This document shows, one piece after another, positions 41,701-54,062 of a DNA stretch of 64,000 bases (positions are counted from its first letter, which is position 1; each line of letters begins with the position of its first letter). This stretch comes from Gadus chalcogrammus (Eukaryota > Chordata > Actinopteri > Gadiformes > Gadidae). Location: assembly GCF_026213295.1 (NCBI RefSeq), contig NC_079424.1, positions 17,776,098-17,840,097 on the forward strand, written 5' to 3'. Under the pieces are notes generated by a model. The model was not told the DNA's origin. It made no database searches and was given only the letters and a program-made list of their open reading frames with translations. The translations under genes and the position numbers were made by a program.

Positions 41701-43335
41701 ACTGTGTCTTTTCCATTCTTTCTGGAAATAGTATGTTCGACTGGGATCTTTGACAGATTTTCTACACTAAAGTCCACCTCATCTGCAAGTTTAGTCATTC
41801 TGTGGATGATGTCATTGTCATCCATTAAACCCTTAGTAATCCCCCCTAATTCCGAGCTTTCACTGTTAGATTTTCTGGTACAATGTGGCACAGCTTTGGT
41901 TTCTACATTTTCTCTCAATGTCTCTGATTTAGTTTCACACATTCGCGAGACCAAGCAAAATATGGTTGCTCCACCTGTCCTCTGGTTTAATCTAAATGTC
42001 CGTCCTTCAATTACATTTGAACTTATACCCTCGGTTGGCTTTGATTCCTGGACCTCACGTGGTGACGAGTGACTGACGGGTTGAACCTGAGTGGGCTGTG
42101 AATAAATCGGTTGATTCTGCCATAAAGTATTAGTCGCTTGAATTCGATCCTCGTAAGAAGTAGAGTCCAAGGCAGATCTTTGCTTCTGGGACTCTTTAAT
42201 GTCCTTCTCCTTATTTCCTCCTCTTATGTCTTGCAAATCGCTAGACATGTTTTGATTGGGTTGTGTTGACTTTAAAAAGGATGTGTTTCTTTTAGCTTGC
42301 TGGTCTGTACCAAATGTGTTGTGGTACTGCATACCAGGTGATCTGTTATGTTGGCCATCATATGCAGGCGGGCCTATGTAGCCAGGGGGTTGGCTAAACC
42401 TCATTCTCTGGTAATTGTTCCTTTCCATGGTGCTTTCAGGAGGACATACCGGTAAGGGGTTGTTGGTCATTGTCTTCTGGTGACCTCCGACCCCCATCGG
42501 GCCTCGGGGACCCGAATACGACTCTGACCTCTGCAGCGCTGCCATGTGAGGGTCCGGTGCATGCCTGTTGACCCTCCCCAGGGTCCTACTGGTATCAGGG
42601 GCTTCCTGGAAGGCACCCTTCATCTCGGCACCCATCCGTCGCCTCCTAGGAAGGGAGTGGCTGTACCGAGCTGCCCATGCCTGCAACTCCCGGTAGCTGC
42701 TGTCACTCAGACTGCTACTGCTGCTGCCGGGCTCCCACCTCCTCTGCCACCCTTCGTTTGGGTTCCCTAACTCATACTCTCTCTCTGGTGCCCCTCTGTA
42801 TCCTCCTGCTCTCCGTTCCCCTCCTCTCGTCTCTTGAGGCTGAGGGCGGTCTTTGTTTGGGTTGTCGAGCCCGAAAGGGAAGTGGGAGGCGGCGGGGGCG
42901 GCCAGGTCTGGGTTGGTCCAGTTGGTGTAGTCGTGCAGGATGCCTCCTGTCCTGGATCCTGGTACATTCCAGCAGCTGGGCTCTCGCTGGTCACAGAGAG
43001 GCAAAGGGAGATACGTGGCCTTATGTCTGTCATGGTACCTAATGAGCGGAAGAGCAGGGGTATAATTCACTACATAAGCAGTATGAATTCAGTATGATGG
43101 TACAATTTTCAATGAAAATAATTTCACTACTTGAAATTGGATGAAAACCATAATGCTAAAAACATAATACAATTAGTAATCAAAAAACTTTTTCTAACAC
43201 TGTTATTGAGTTTCTAAATGTTTTCTTTTTTCAACAAAACTAGACTTACATGTGTGTACAGTTTGGTCCAGGTACTGTACAATATTTGGCATAAACAGGT
43301 GACTGCCCCTGACTCTCAGCCCAGTAGGCCATCAT
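38727..43335 (-). CDS. ddn: Dendrin-like (DDN/JCAD-type) scaffold protein
   Basis: Two coding exons on the minus strand, 43250-43335 and 38727-43038, give about 1465 residues, of which about 1437 come from one uninterrupted exon. Three motifs shared with dendrin as I recall it are visible: PPGYIGPPAYDG (about 246-257), LVIDTTSVLVRMELIPSPKK (about 590-610) and LWDAVNRIRKHTAPDSENEDEE (about 1210-1230). A RILGIPLLDS segment and an N-terminal TNW motif also fit. Dendrin binds nephrin/CD2AP and MAGI proteins in podocytes and neurons; JCAD is a related junction protein. Most of the rest is low-complexity acidic sequence rich in E, D, S and P. The protein is about twice the length of mammalian dendrin (about 711 aa). 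A segment CDEIAxCPKxxIKDLVQPT occurs twice. The start is the first of two adjacent ATGs (43335); a further 5' exon is possible. It could be a JCAD paralogue instead. Confidence 0.75.
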
Positions 43336-45910
43336 TGGGTCTGGTTCCACAACTTTACTCTGCAACATACGACACGAAAAAAAATTATGACTGAGTAATA
43401 CAACCGTTCAACTTTAAAGATTGATAAGGAAATGTGAAAGGTCAAAGGAAAGTGCTGGACTTTAATATCCATGAAGATAAAATAACGCTTTATTGATCCC
43501 TCCAGGAATTGTATCTATCAATATAAATCAATCGTTCCCTGCTGACCTGCCCCTTTGATGTATAAAAAGCTGTAAGGTGGAAAAAGAAAAGGTACGTACA
43601 GTATGGAGAAGTTGAATGCTTTCCCCAGGTAGGCGTCCTTGCTGCTCTGTTGATGGCCAAATTGCCCAGCTTGTTTTAAGAGGGACAGTGTTTTTCAATT
43701 CCCCCCCCTCTCCCCTGGCACGGCTCCCATTCACTCCCCCATCGGGACCTCCCACCTCCCACCAGTGGCCAAACAGCTCAGGATAAAGCCCACGGCGTTT
43801 TAGTTCATTACAATTCTTTAAAAGACATGCTCTTCTGTCCTTTCATAATTCTCATAATTCACAAATGCTGTTTGGTCGTATTATGAGACTGAATAATCTG
43901 CCTTAGTGTTTATCTGAAATGCAGTCTGTGTCCCAGTTATATTTAGTTGTATTTTTTTGACAGTTACAAAATAAATCTCTCCTTGCTACTCTAATCTCTC
44001 TTTACTAATGGAATGCTGAAATGGCTTTAGGAAGCCAATTGTTGCAGGTGACGTGGGTTTCATTACATGTAATAACATGTACGAAATTCATCCATTCAGA
44101 AAAGCTGGTTCATTTTTACAGTGCAAGAAAATAACATTTGACATTAGGAACAGTTTGATTTATTTAGGGTGTTTTAATATCAATAAATAACATTTGAAAT
44201 CAAGAAGATAAAGGAATATAATTGACGGAAGTTGTAGACTTGTTAACTTCTTCAGAGAGTGTGAAGCCTCCCTGCTATTAAAAGCTTCCATCTGACGTAC
44301 AGTACAAACATGGACAGCTCAACCCCTGTGTATCACTGTCTCACCCTTCTAATCTGGGGACCTGCAGGGAAACAGACTGTGAATGTAGATAGGGATCTGT
44401 GGTTTCGTTGGGTGAATTGTAGTAAATGGGCAGATAGGCGGGTGGAGGGTTTGCATCTCTTTCTTTGAAACTCTCCAGCGGAACAAACAGGCTTTCCTTT
44501 CCTGAACAGAATCGCTGTACATCAGCAGGCCCCAGGATGAGAGCCTGGTGGTTTATTGGGGGGGGGGGGGAGCAGCAATCTGTTGATGTTGACAAAACTG
44601 TTGTTGGTGAGCAGACCCTTAGCTATGATATCATCGTAATGAATTGTACCCATGAGCTGTTATGCAAATTGTAATAATTGATAACCTGATATACTGCGTT
44701 ACCTTTTGCATGGCTGTTATAACTGATAAATGCTATTTGAGTTTCACTATTAGGTATTTATATTTGAATCAATTTTTTTTACATTATTCAGTTTTATAGT
44801 ATCGAAATATATTTTCTAATATTTTTTTAATCCACAGAAATACAATCAATATAACAAAACATACACCGTAAACCTGAAGAGATATGTCAAATAAACCTTT
44901 TCATTTATTTCACTTAGTGTTTACAGTACACAAGCACACATGTCAACTCTCTTCCCAACACATTGGATTGAAATATATATGTTGATGCCCACCCAACAGA
45001 ATTCTCCCAAAGGCATTGCCAATATTGGAATGCCTCCCGGTTCGGACTTTAAACGACGAATGATTCACTCAATTTACATTAACTCTGTTATCCGAAGCAC
45101 TGGAAACTCTGAATAACATGAAGTCATTAAAAATAAATATTTTTTTTTATCATACAGGAGACCGCAGTAGTACACCCAGAACAAAAACACATCCAGCCTC
45201 ATGTGCAAACTGCAAACAGTTAAAAAGGTAGCAACTGGAAGGGGACAGAAAGGCACAAAAACAATCTATTTTAGTCAAGAAGCACTTAATGAAAAAGTGC
45301 AGCTTGCTGTCGAAAGGGCATGTCTAATGAAAATGCCACAGTTCGGCAACTTTAGTTTAAAATATACTGCTTTTGAGTGTGTAGTCCAAACAAACAAATG
45401 ACATACTGACAAGAATATCACATAGCATGGAGTGAAAGCATATTAACAGGACAAGTAGGACGTTTTGACATGATTTGTCATTAAATTATTGTTCCACCCA
45501 TAGACAAAATTCACATTCATTTAACCTTTATACCAATGAATGTCCATTGTAGCGAATCAATGAAGAGATTCTTCATCGTGTAATTAAGAGAACTACTTCA
45601 TCGGTGTCGGGTTAAGGACCAGTCCAGGGCACAGCCCTGATTATCTGTGTGCAGGCTTCTCAAAAACAAGACAGTGATTAGACATTTGAGGGTGTCGCCA
45701 AAGTCTATCTCAAATGGTCTTCAAAAGCATTAGGATTGATTTTGAAGTAGGAAAAATCAAGCAAAGAAAGTCTGATGGATCTCTTGTTTTCTGGTGGGTA
45801 AACCGTAATACAGGCAGTGTTACCGGGTAAAAGACACAGAACCAGGTGGACTCACAGATGCACACCAACCAATCACATAGAAAGCTAAATGCAGAAGGAG
45901 GAATGCCCCA
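43336..45910. other. Region upstream of the dendrin-like gene and downstream of stx16
   Basis: No complete gene is visible. A run of 13 G is at 44558-44570. An 84-codon minus-strand open frame at 44341-44595 includes NPPPAYLPIYYNSP but has no recognisable family or clear splice context. The part next to 45910 is probably the 3' untranslated region of stx16. Confidence 0.45.
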
Positions 45911-48900
45911 TTAAAACTTGGTTCCGAAAAGAATAAGTATTAGAACGATGACGATGACGAAGAGGACCAAAATGACCAGCATCTTCCTGTTCTTTTTCTG
46001 ATATTGTTCAGCCTGCCGGGAAAAGATGATGCGGGTTATTCAATTTGGTCACATTTCAGGAACTTGGCAAGTCTCGTACTAACAATAATAATCATCATTC
46101 TTATCAAAGACATCTTTTTACATCTATGTTCAACAAGGTCTTTACCTTTTGTAACTGTTTTAATCCGTCTTCTGTTTTTACACACGCCTGCTCCACGTTG
46201 AAGTCAATTCTGTCCAGCACCGTTCCCTTTGGGTGGAATAAGAGGACATACTGTTATGATCATATAATGATCATGACATACTGCTATGATCATAATGATC
46301 ATCATATCCATCGATGAAAATATCAAGGTTCTTTCCACACCTGTTCCACCACCATTCCGGCCAAGTCTCTAAAGATCTCATTGAGGTCTGAGATGGACTG
46401 GACGACTTGTCGGATCTCCCTTTCACGCTCCTCCACCATAACAGAGTTCTCTTCCACCAGCACCAGCTGATCGTCTGTGAAACCCTGCAAGCAGAAGGGG
46501 TTTCAGTCAAATCCTTTCAAAGTCTCTGGTTAAGAAGAAACGTTGGTTGGTAATGTATAACAAATTATGCCAGCACCTGTTCAGGCCGAGAGTTTGTACA
46601 TGAGGTTGTACTTTCATCTAACCAAATATGAACTAAATATTTTTAGATATTTGATGCATACAATAATTAAATAAGTTAATTTTTTATAGGTCCTCGAGGA
46701 TTTGTAATGATTAAATAGTCCAATTATCTTTCAAAGAAGGACAATGGCTTGGACCCAAATGTAAAACCGAAGGTCATGCCACCTAGAGGGCAATGCAATT
46801 CTCTCAATATGTGGAAGCAAATCGACCACCAATACTATGTCCTTGTGCTCTTGAAAGCCAATTAATTGTTAAAGAAATTCATTTAGAAAGGCTTGATTCC
46901 ATGCGTGTGTGTGTCCACAGTTGGAAAAGCCTCTTACCCTGTCAAAGAGAGCCAACTCTGTATCCTCCTCCAATAGAGGACCAGAGTCGAAAAAGTGCTT
47001 CGACCTCTCTTCTCGGTTCTTCATACCTGGAAAACAGAATAACAATTTGCCATTCTGCATAGAAGGACACATTACAATGGATAGAAAATGTACAATCCTG
47101 AGAGCGAAAAAAAAAGGGCAGATTAGGAAAGGCATTTAAAAAGGGACCCTATTTGACCATGAGGTGTGAGCCATACAAGCCATTTCAAATCTACCAAGCC
47201 CATGTGAGGGTGTCCACCCAGATGTATGATGGATACCATTTTTACCAGTTGCTCCAGTCCACTATGTAGGTTTATACATACATCTGGGTGGATACTCTCA
47301 CTTTGGAGGTCTCTAATTCACAGTCATACCTGGTGGTAAGATAGTGGCCCTTTAAATATAAACTTAATAATATAGACAAGTCTCAAGGAATGGAACAACT
47401 TGATATATCAGTCCCTTATTTTTGATTAGGTGCAACTGAAGTATCCCCTAGTGCAGTGTTTCCCAAACCTTTTTTTCTGGGGACCCAATTTTTTAAAATT
47501 ACAAACCATCGCGACCCAATTCGCAATAGGCCTTATCTATAAAATCGTGAGAAGAACAAATTTGTGCATAAATGAACATCCCTGAACGTTTTTACTGCCA
47601 ATTCCGCATCCCATTATATATGAACTGAAACCAGCCATTTCGAAGAGATAAATCACAACTTTTTTTTTATGCTCTTGTTATTGAAAAGATAATACACATT
47701 AAATACTCTGTCCTAAATGAGACCAAAAAATGCATTTAGGTGGAGTTCAAATCTCCTTGTTAAAGCTATCTCATTGTTATTTCCTCTCACAATGTACATG
47801 AGCCTTTCAACTAGATTCAATGTTATAAGTAAAATTATCAGAACAATACAAACATTCAGTACTACCAAAAACATGCTTCTTGTTGAAAGTTTTTTAAAAT
47901 GCTAATGTGTAAAAAAAACAAAAAACAAAAAAACTTTTTTTGTTTTGTTCTGTTCAATTTATATGGCGACTCAATTCAAATCTCCCGACACCCACGTGTG
48001 GGTCTTTGGGAAACACTGCCCTAGTGGTTCCGGTGGCTCTTACGTTTCAGGTAGCTGGACTGTGTGTGTCTGAAGCCGGTGGACAGCTCCTGCAGGCTCT
48101 GGGCCAGGGAGGAGACCACGTTCCTCAGCAGCCTCTCCTCCTGCTCCGTGCAGTGGCCACAGCGGGCCTGCATCCCCCTCACAGCCCTCTGACACCGGTG
48201 GAACATCTACAACAACACATGCCCCAAATCAGGTCGGATCCATCCAAAGAAACGGTACCAAAACAAACCACAAATGGTTACTTATGTATAGACTCAATTA
48301 TGTCTACCTCAACAATGTTTAAGTTTCCACTGCTCATATTGTGTACAAAGATATCTTTTGGGGATATTTTTGTTCGATTTTGTTTTATACTATTCCATCT
48401 CTTCATCCCGATTACTATTCAGTGCTCTCTATTGTGCCATTTCTAGGATAAAGTAATGCAGAATTAGTACATTGTATCTGGTGTTGTACTCTTGAACTCT
48501 GAAGCAGGGCCCACCTGGGTGATCTCCTGGGTGGTGATTTCGATGGCGTGCTCCTCCTCCGTGCTGTCGTCCAGCGTGGGGCGGTTCATGTGTTTGTCGT
48601 GGAGGAGTGCAAGGTCCTTCATCTTCTGCCGAACCCGTGTGATTTCATATTGGATCTGAAGAAGGGAATACAACATGATGCTGCCATGTACTCTGTCAAC
48701 AGGGGGGGGCTGCCTTCGTCAAATTCAACCGAAAACACGCTTTACTTTGTTTTTCCCTCCCAAATAGATAAAGGTCTGGAGTTTGAGTTAAGATTATCTT
48801 CAAGTTCACATGTCTAAATGTGTACAGGGGGGAGTGGCAGCTCTCTCACTTGCGCACACACACGAACGCACACAAACACACACAAACACACTTCATTAGC

Positions 48901-50076
48901 TTTGAGAATACAGAAATGCTACTTCATCTTGATTCTACAAAGTCAACATTCCCATTCCTTACTTCGTCTACTCCATCTACCCATTTGGGGGGCAGCTTTT
49001 TGGTGACTCCAATGGCAGCTTCGGGATCCAGACTGATTCCAGACACCAGCGCCATGCGGTCGTCAGCCAACTTCAAAACAAGCAGCACAAGATATAAAGT
49101 AAATACATTTCATACAAGGACAAAGAGGTACTGATGTGGAGTTTATTTAGTATGAGAAAGAAACTGAGAAAGTCTGAGAAATGATTTGCACCAAGTGTGA
49201 AGGGTAGTACCTCGTCCAGCTCCTAATGTGATTTGCAGATACAGAACCGTCCGATCCGAGAGCAAGGCGGAAATATAGACCAAAGTAATGGAAAAGAGTG
49301 AGCCCCAAAGAGTAAGCAGTGATTGACTTTGCAGTATTTTTGCATGCACACACATCAATAACATAATATTTCATAGGGTATTCTACTGAGTCGATTCTAC
49401 TTAAAAGGAAAGGCATGCTAGGTTACTCCTTGAATAATAAATAAAGCATCATGGTTGAATTATGTAACCTAGATCCTATTAATTTCATAGAAAGGATGTT
49501 GGCTATGACATTTAACAATTCGCAATCTCACGTTAATTGTTTCTCTGCCACAAATCACGCAAGGTTAGTTTACATTACTTATAGGCCAAACTGTACTATT
49601 GACACAACCGGTTATTGTCACAAAAGGATAGTGGATTTACCCAAAACAGCCTAGCTGATGCTTAATAAAAAAAGCAAGGACGTTGATAACATGACGCCAC
49701 CCCCAACACACGCCACATCACTTCATGTTGACACGTGAGGTTATGTTATGGGAGCTAAGGGGGCTCTTCCCCTGACCCTACCCACTACAATCACAATTAG
49801 TCCTACCCCCGTTGAATGACTACATTACTAAAGATCAATTATGTAGTACATTACAACCTGAAGATAACTAAATCAACGTATTCCCACAGACTGGCTACAT
49901 AAAATCACACACACAAAGATGACAAAACGATTCAGACAACTCACCGCAGCATTGCTACGTGTACTTAGAGTACGACGGGGATCGTATGTACTCACTTGCT
50001 CAGCCAATATCTGCCGGTTTTGGATTGCATTGTTCCGCATTAACAAGAAGGCATCGGTCAGACGCCGAGTGGCCAT
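45911..50076 (-). CDS. stx16: Syntaxin-16, Golgi/endosomal Qa-SNARE
   Basis: Nine minus-strand exons join to 306 residues: 49996-50076, 49211-49222, 48963-49070, 48515-48655, 48044-48206, 46938-47026, 46341-46484, 46146-46226 and 45911-46012. The protein starts [16 protein letters not shown], the short N-terminal peptide that binds the SM protein VPS45. It continues with the Habc helices ([33 protein letters not shown]) and then the SNARE motif from about residue 215 to 275, with the [17 protein letters not shown] central-layer glutamine. It ends in a C-terminal membrane anchor ([18 protein letters not shown]) and a three-residue tail. STX16 drives fusion of endosome-derived vesicles at the trans-Golgi network. 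The second exon is a 12-nt microexon encoding ELDE. All introns are GT-AG and the frame is intact. Confidence 0.96.
46248..46306. repeat. Short tandem repeat catactgYtatgatcat...atgatcat
   Basis: Two tandem units of about 28 bp, themselves rich in the palindrome tgatca, lie in the stx16 intron between exons 7 and 8. Confidence 0.6.
47204..47301. repeat. 25-bp inverted repeat in stx16 intron 5
   Basis: The arm at 47204-47228 (gtgagggtgtccacccagat...) pairs with 47277-47301 with two mismatches across a loop of 48 bases. It resembles the ends of a small fold-back transposon. No target duplication is obvious. Confidence 0.65.
47454..48018. mobile_element. hAT-like non-autonomous element, 565 bp, with 8-bp target duplication
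   Basis: The ends are cagtgtttcccaaacc and the inverted gg-ctttgggaaacactg. The flanks 47446-47453 and 48019-48026 are identical (ccctagtg). The interior has no transposase. The insertion ends only 18 bases short of the splice donor of stx16 exon 5 (exon edge 48044). Confidence 0.93.
49211..49222 (-). CDS. stx16: 12-nt microexon of stx16
   Basis: The sequence cattag/GAGCTGGACGAG/gtacta, read on the minus strand, is a complete in-frame exon encoding ELDE. It lies between the exon ending ILAEQ and the exon beginning [11 protein letters not shown]. It restores the order ILAEQ-ELDE-LADDRM found in long mammalian syntaxin-16. Skipping it would keep the frame. Confidence 0.9.
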
Positions 50077-51139
50077 GACTATAATGCTTTTTTGATATAA
50101 ATCAAATTACACAATGCAAGAATTCATGAGTCCTATCGACTTAGAACCCGTAGCCGTAGCAATCCACCCGATGCTGTGTGGATGACGGACCGTATTAATA
50201 TTAGTGAAGCTAGCTTTAGCCTGCGCGAACGACACGCAAACCCGCGGAATGCACCCTCAGAAATGGACTGAGAAGATAATAATTACAGTCGAAACGTGTC
50301 ATCAATAACCTAGAACTACAATATCAACTACACAAATAGGCGTTTTTTAAATGCCAGTCTTGAACGTTAGCTTCAAAACGTTATTAGTTTTTTCGGGGTA
50401 AGCTACTGACACTGGACAACGTAAACACCTGCGTAACGTAACGTAGCGTGACGTAACGCGTCGGGTACTCTGACCGCGGGACGCTTTGCGCCACACACCG
50501 AGTCGGAGGGTGAACCGCTTTATTAATGGGAAGATGCTGAGACGTAGCCTATACTTACACACAGACATTGTAAAACGCTTTTTATAAAAATATATATATA
50601 TTCAGGCATATAGCATGCATATGCCTTAATAAAGAGATGTGATCACTTAACAGAAACTAGTCTTATGTTAAAGATTACAGCTCAGTTGTTTTTTAACTGC
50701 AGTTTTCTTGGTTCAAACGTCTGTAACCGTTTTACGGCTAATTGTAAAACGCTTGTAAATAAATTTAAGTCTATCATTAAGCCAATTAGGCCTAGGTATA
50801 GGCTACCTGGGCCATTCAAATCACGCGCGACGAACTTTTTGGCTGTAAATTAAATTGTAAGTGATCTTTCATCTGATGTAGGCCTATATCAACGGGTTGC
50901 CTGTAGTATGGCTTTCTGACCATTGAATTGCAGTGGGTCAAAAACAATAACACTTATGCTCCAGGCGTCTGCACTGCCGAGACCTGTGTTTCTTGTTGTA
51001 TGTTGCTTGTTGTGCATGTTTGAGACTTGCATGTGTAATTCTGCCCCTCTACCCCTCTACCCCACATAGATTTAGTTGTTTCTGCACGTTATATATATAT
51101 ATGCTTTTATTCAGGACACATGAAGATCCATAGTACAAT

Positions 51140-52010
51140 GTATAAAAATAGACTCAATTCAAAATCAACAATAAAACACAACACATAAAATAAGAGATCA
51201 GCATACAACACTTGCAGTATACAAACATGCCCTCCAATGTCTCCAGAGTGTGGATGAGAACCTGAAAGAGCTGAGCCCAGGCTTGACCAATGCCTGAATA
51301 ATACTGTTTTCAGATGCCGTCAACCTACACATAAAACGATACATCAAATTCCTAATTAAAGCATGACAGGTAGGCACGCCAACATTTACAAACATTTGAC
51401 TAGCACTCTCGGTATTCTGAGAGGCATCCGCATTCCGTCATTATAAGCCACAGTTAGTTTTTTCATATTGCTTTTTCTGTAAGCACGCCACAAATGGGCA
51501 ATAATGAGACTATTGCCAATGACACATCCTGTATTTCATGCATTCAACTGCTGTGACAATTGATCCATATACACATTAAAAAGAAAAGGAGATAGGATTC
51601 CACCTTGGCGTACACCGTTACCAACATAGAAAGGTTCTGACACAGAATCCCCCCATTTCACCTGCATAGACTGATGATGAGCATACCAGTAGACTAAGAT
51701 TCTAATAATGACTGTAGGCACTCCTCTATGATGCAGCTTAAGGAACAGTTTCTGATGATTCACACGATCAAATGCCTTGGAAGCATCTATAAAACACGTA
51801 AAGATAGTGGAATTCAAGCTATTATAACGGTCTAAAATTTCCTTTAAGGCAAATATACACACATCAGTACCATGTTTACGTTTAAAACCGAATTGGTTAT
51901 CTGTGGTAAGAATATACTTTTCCAACCTGCTGAGGAGGATTTTCTCCAAGATTTTGGAAACAATCCTGGCTAAAGCTATGGGCCTATAATTGTCTATGCT
52001 GTTCATTTTG
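51140..52010 (-). mobile_element. Non-LTR retrotransposon fragment, copy A
   Basis: The minus-strand frame at 51536-52006 encodes reverse transcriptase blocks: IDNYRPIALARIVSKILEK, FIDASKAFDRVNHQKL (RT motif with catalytic Asp) and GVRQGGILSPFLFNVYMDQL. The YADD part is deleted. A C-terminal segment resumes at about 51200-51395 (VGVPTCHALIRNLMYRFMCRLT). The fragment is dead. It is nearly identical to 52609-53175. Confidence 0.85.
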
Positions 52011-52012
52011 TG

Positions 52013-52592
52013 ACAAATCTACAAACAGAATGTGTAGCATTTCATAGGGCATATTTGAATCCGACTTGGATTTTTTTTCTTATACTCCTTGTGTGTGTAC
52101 TATTCAACGAATGAAAACAAACCTGTTAATAATGGTGCATCGTTTGCCAACTGGCATTGGTTACTCCTTTGAGTAACCTACATATTCCTACCTCTCTAAT
52201 TCATTCAACTTCACAAAAAATTGGTTATCGACATGTTGATGTTTCAAGTGTGATCTTCTTGAAAAGCAATGTTATTTTATTTGTCATTTCCCCCCATGTA
52301 TGCAGCTGGCTACCATGGCACAGAGTGAAGATGCAGGGAGTGTTACGCCTGTGGACTTTATCCAGTTACAGGAATATATGGAATGTAAGCATCCACCCCT
52401 ACTGAACCAGAACACTGTGGTTGTATTCTGATCCCCATGTGTCTACTGCCTTGAGCAAGAAGTGTAACCCCCGCCACATAATGTACCACATATCTGTATT
52501 CACAAGTTACATTGAAAAAAAGTTACTCCTAAATGACAAATAGCAGTAAGTAAGAACTGAGAATGCTGTAGACGTAGTGTCATCAGATAAAA
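52013..52592 (+). pseudogene. Duplicate of dgka first coding exon (copy A), probably unused
   Basis: The exon at 52304-52384 has the start codon at 52315 and the same 70 coding bases ([23 protein letters not shown] plus one base) and donor as the working copy at 54063-54132. Both flanks match 53837-54347, apart from small differences and an extra segment of about 80 bp in this copy, just before the exon. It lies upstream of the likely dgka 5' noncoding exon (ending 53505) and would not be included in a transcript starting there. An upstream promoter could still use it. Confidence 0.8.
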
Positions 52593-52608
52593 AAAGCCAG
52601 TCTGTGGG

Positions 52609-53280
52609 CATTCCGTCATTATAAGCCACAGTTCGTTTTTTCATATTGCTTTTTCTGTAAGCACGCCACAAATGGGCAATAATGAGACTATTGCCAATGA
52701 CACATCCTGTATTTCATGCATTCAACTGCTGTGACAATTGATCCATATACACATTAAAAAGAAAAGGAGATAGGATTCCACCTTGGCGTACACCGTTACC
52801 AACATAGAAAGGTTCTGACACAGAATCCCCCCATTTCACCTGCATAGACTGATGAGCATACCAGTAGACTAAGATTCTAATAATAGGCACTCCTCTATGA
52901 TGCAGCTTAAGGAACAGTTTCTGATGATTCACACGATCAAATGCCTTGGAAGCATCTATAAAACACGTAAAGATAGTGGAATTCAAGCTATTATAACGGT
53001 CTAAAATTTCCTTTAAGGCAAATATACACATATCAGTACCATGTTTACGTTTAAAACCGAATTGGTTATCTGTGGTAAGAATATACTTTTCCAACCTGCT
53101 GAGGAGGATTTTCTCCAAGATTTTGGAAACAATCCTAAAGCTATGGGCCTATAATTGTCTATGCTGTTCATTTTGCCAGCTTTGTCCTTAAGAACCGGCA
53201 CTAATAGTAGGCTACTGGTAAAATGGCATCAGGCAGAGACCCATGGCCTAAGAATTCTGTCATACATAGAGCAAGCAGAG
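52609..53280 (-). mobile_element. Non-LTR retrotransposon fragment, copy B
   Basis: Reading on the minus strand, PVLKDKAGKMNSIDNYRPIAL is followed by the same reverse transcriptase blocks as copy A, with deletions of 3 and 6 nt (for example GVPIIRI for GVPTVIIRI). The shared part is 52609-53173. Beyond it, LINE sequence continues that is missing from copy A. The left edge is the tandem-duplication junction. Confidence 0.85.
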
Positions 53281-53290
53281 TAAAACGTTA

Positions 53291-53505
53291 GTGGCACTAA
53301 CTGTAATTATGTCAGAAAAGCTCCTGCTCCGCCCACTGTTAATCCCGTATATCCACCAACACACTGTCAGGCATTTATCCACAACACGAATACAAGCTCC
53401 TCAAGAGTCGCCTGCAAGTTACCTTTTCGATATCTACAATTTGACATTTAGGAGCGAATTTTCGTTGATTCACTTCTGACGGGGTTGAGCAATACCCTGC
53501 ACAAG
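53291..53505 (+). promoter_or_regulatory. dgka: Probable promoter and 5' noncoding exon of dgka
   Basis: A good donor (gcacaagGTAAGT) lies at 53505/53506 and would splice to the acceptor at 54053, nine bases before the dgka start codon. A GC-box-like ctccgccc is at about 53328-53335. The transcription start is not visible. The equivalent sequence is absent from the upstream duplicate. Confidence 0.45.
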
Positions 53506-54062
53506 GTAAGTTTACGACTTCCACGGAGAAGTCAGCTATTGAATGTAAGAACACCTGTCTTAACAGTGAGCAAACAGAGTAAAGAGTGCATTTAATAACC
53601 ATGCATGGCACTCATGGTTTATAGACTATAATCCCGACGGATGGATGCCCTTTTAAGAGCTTGGATTTAGATTTAAATTTAGATTGTTATTACTTGACAT
53701 GTCGATGAATCAAAGTTTACCGATTAGGATGTCCTTTAAAATTGACGTTTGCCGACTTGCAAGAAGAGTGTATTGGACTTACATTAGCAACATGCATTTG
53801 TTGTTTTTACTATGTTGTAAACTAATATTTACAGCGTGACAAATCTACAAACAGAATGTGTAGCATTTCATAGGGCATATTTGAATCCGACTTGGATTTT
53901 TTTTCTTATACTCCTTGTGTGTGTACTATTCAACGAATGAAAACAAACCTGTTAATAATGGTGCATCGTTTGCCAACTGGCATTGGTTACTCCTTTGAGT
54001 AACCTACATATTCCTACCTCTCTAATTCATTCAACTTCCCCCCATGTATGCAGCTGGCTACC

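Noticed and set aside
44341..44595. 84-codon minus-strand frame with NPPPAYLPIYYNSP as an extra exon or small gene
   Set aside because: It has an ordinary stop and a proline-rich stretch, but I see no clear splice partner and do not recognise a family. Transcript evidence would be needed.
52315..52384. Upstream dgka ATG exon as the true start of the gene
   Set aside because: It lies before the probable promoter/noncoding exon, which is deleted from its own copy, and before a second retrotransposon fragment. The downstream copy is the simpler choice.
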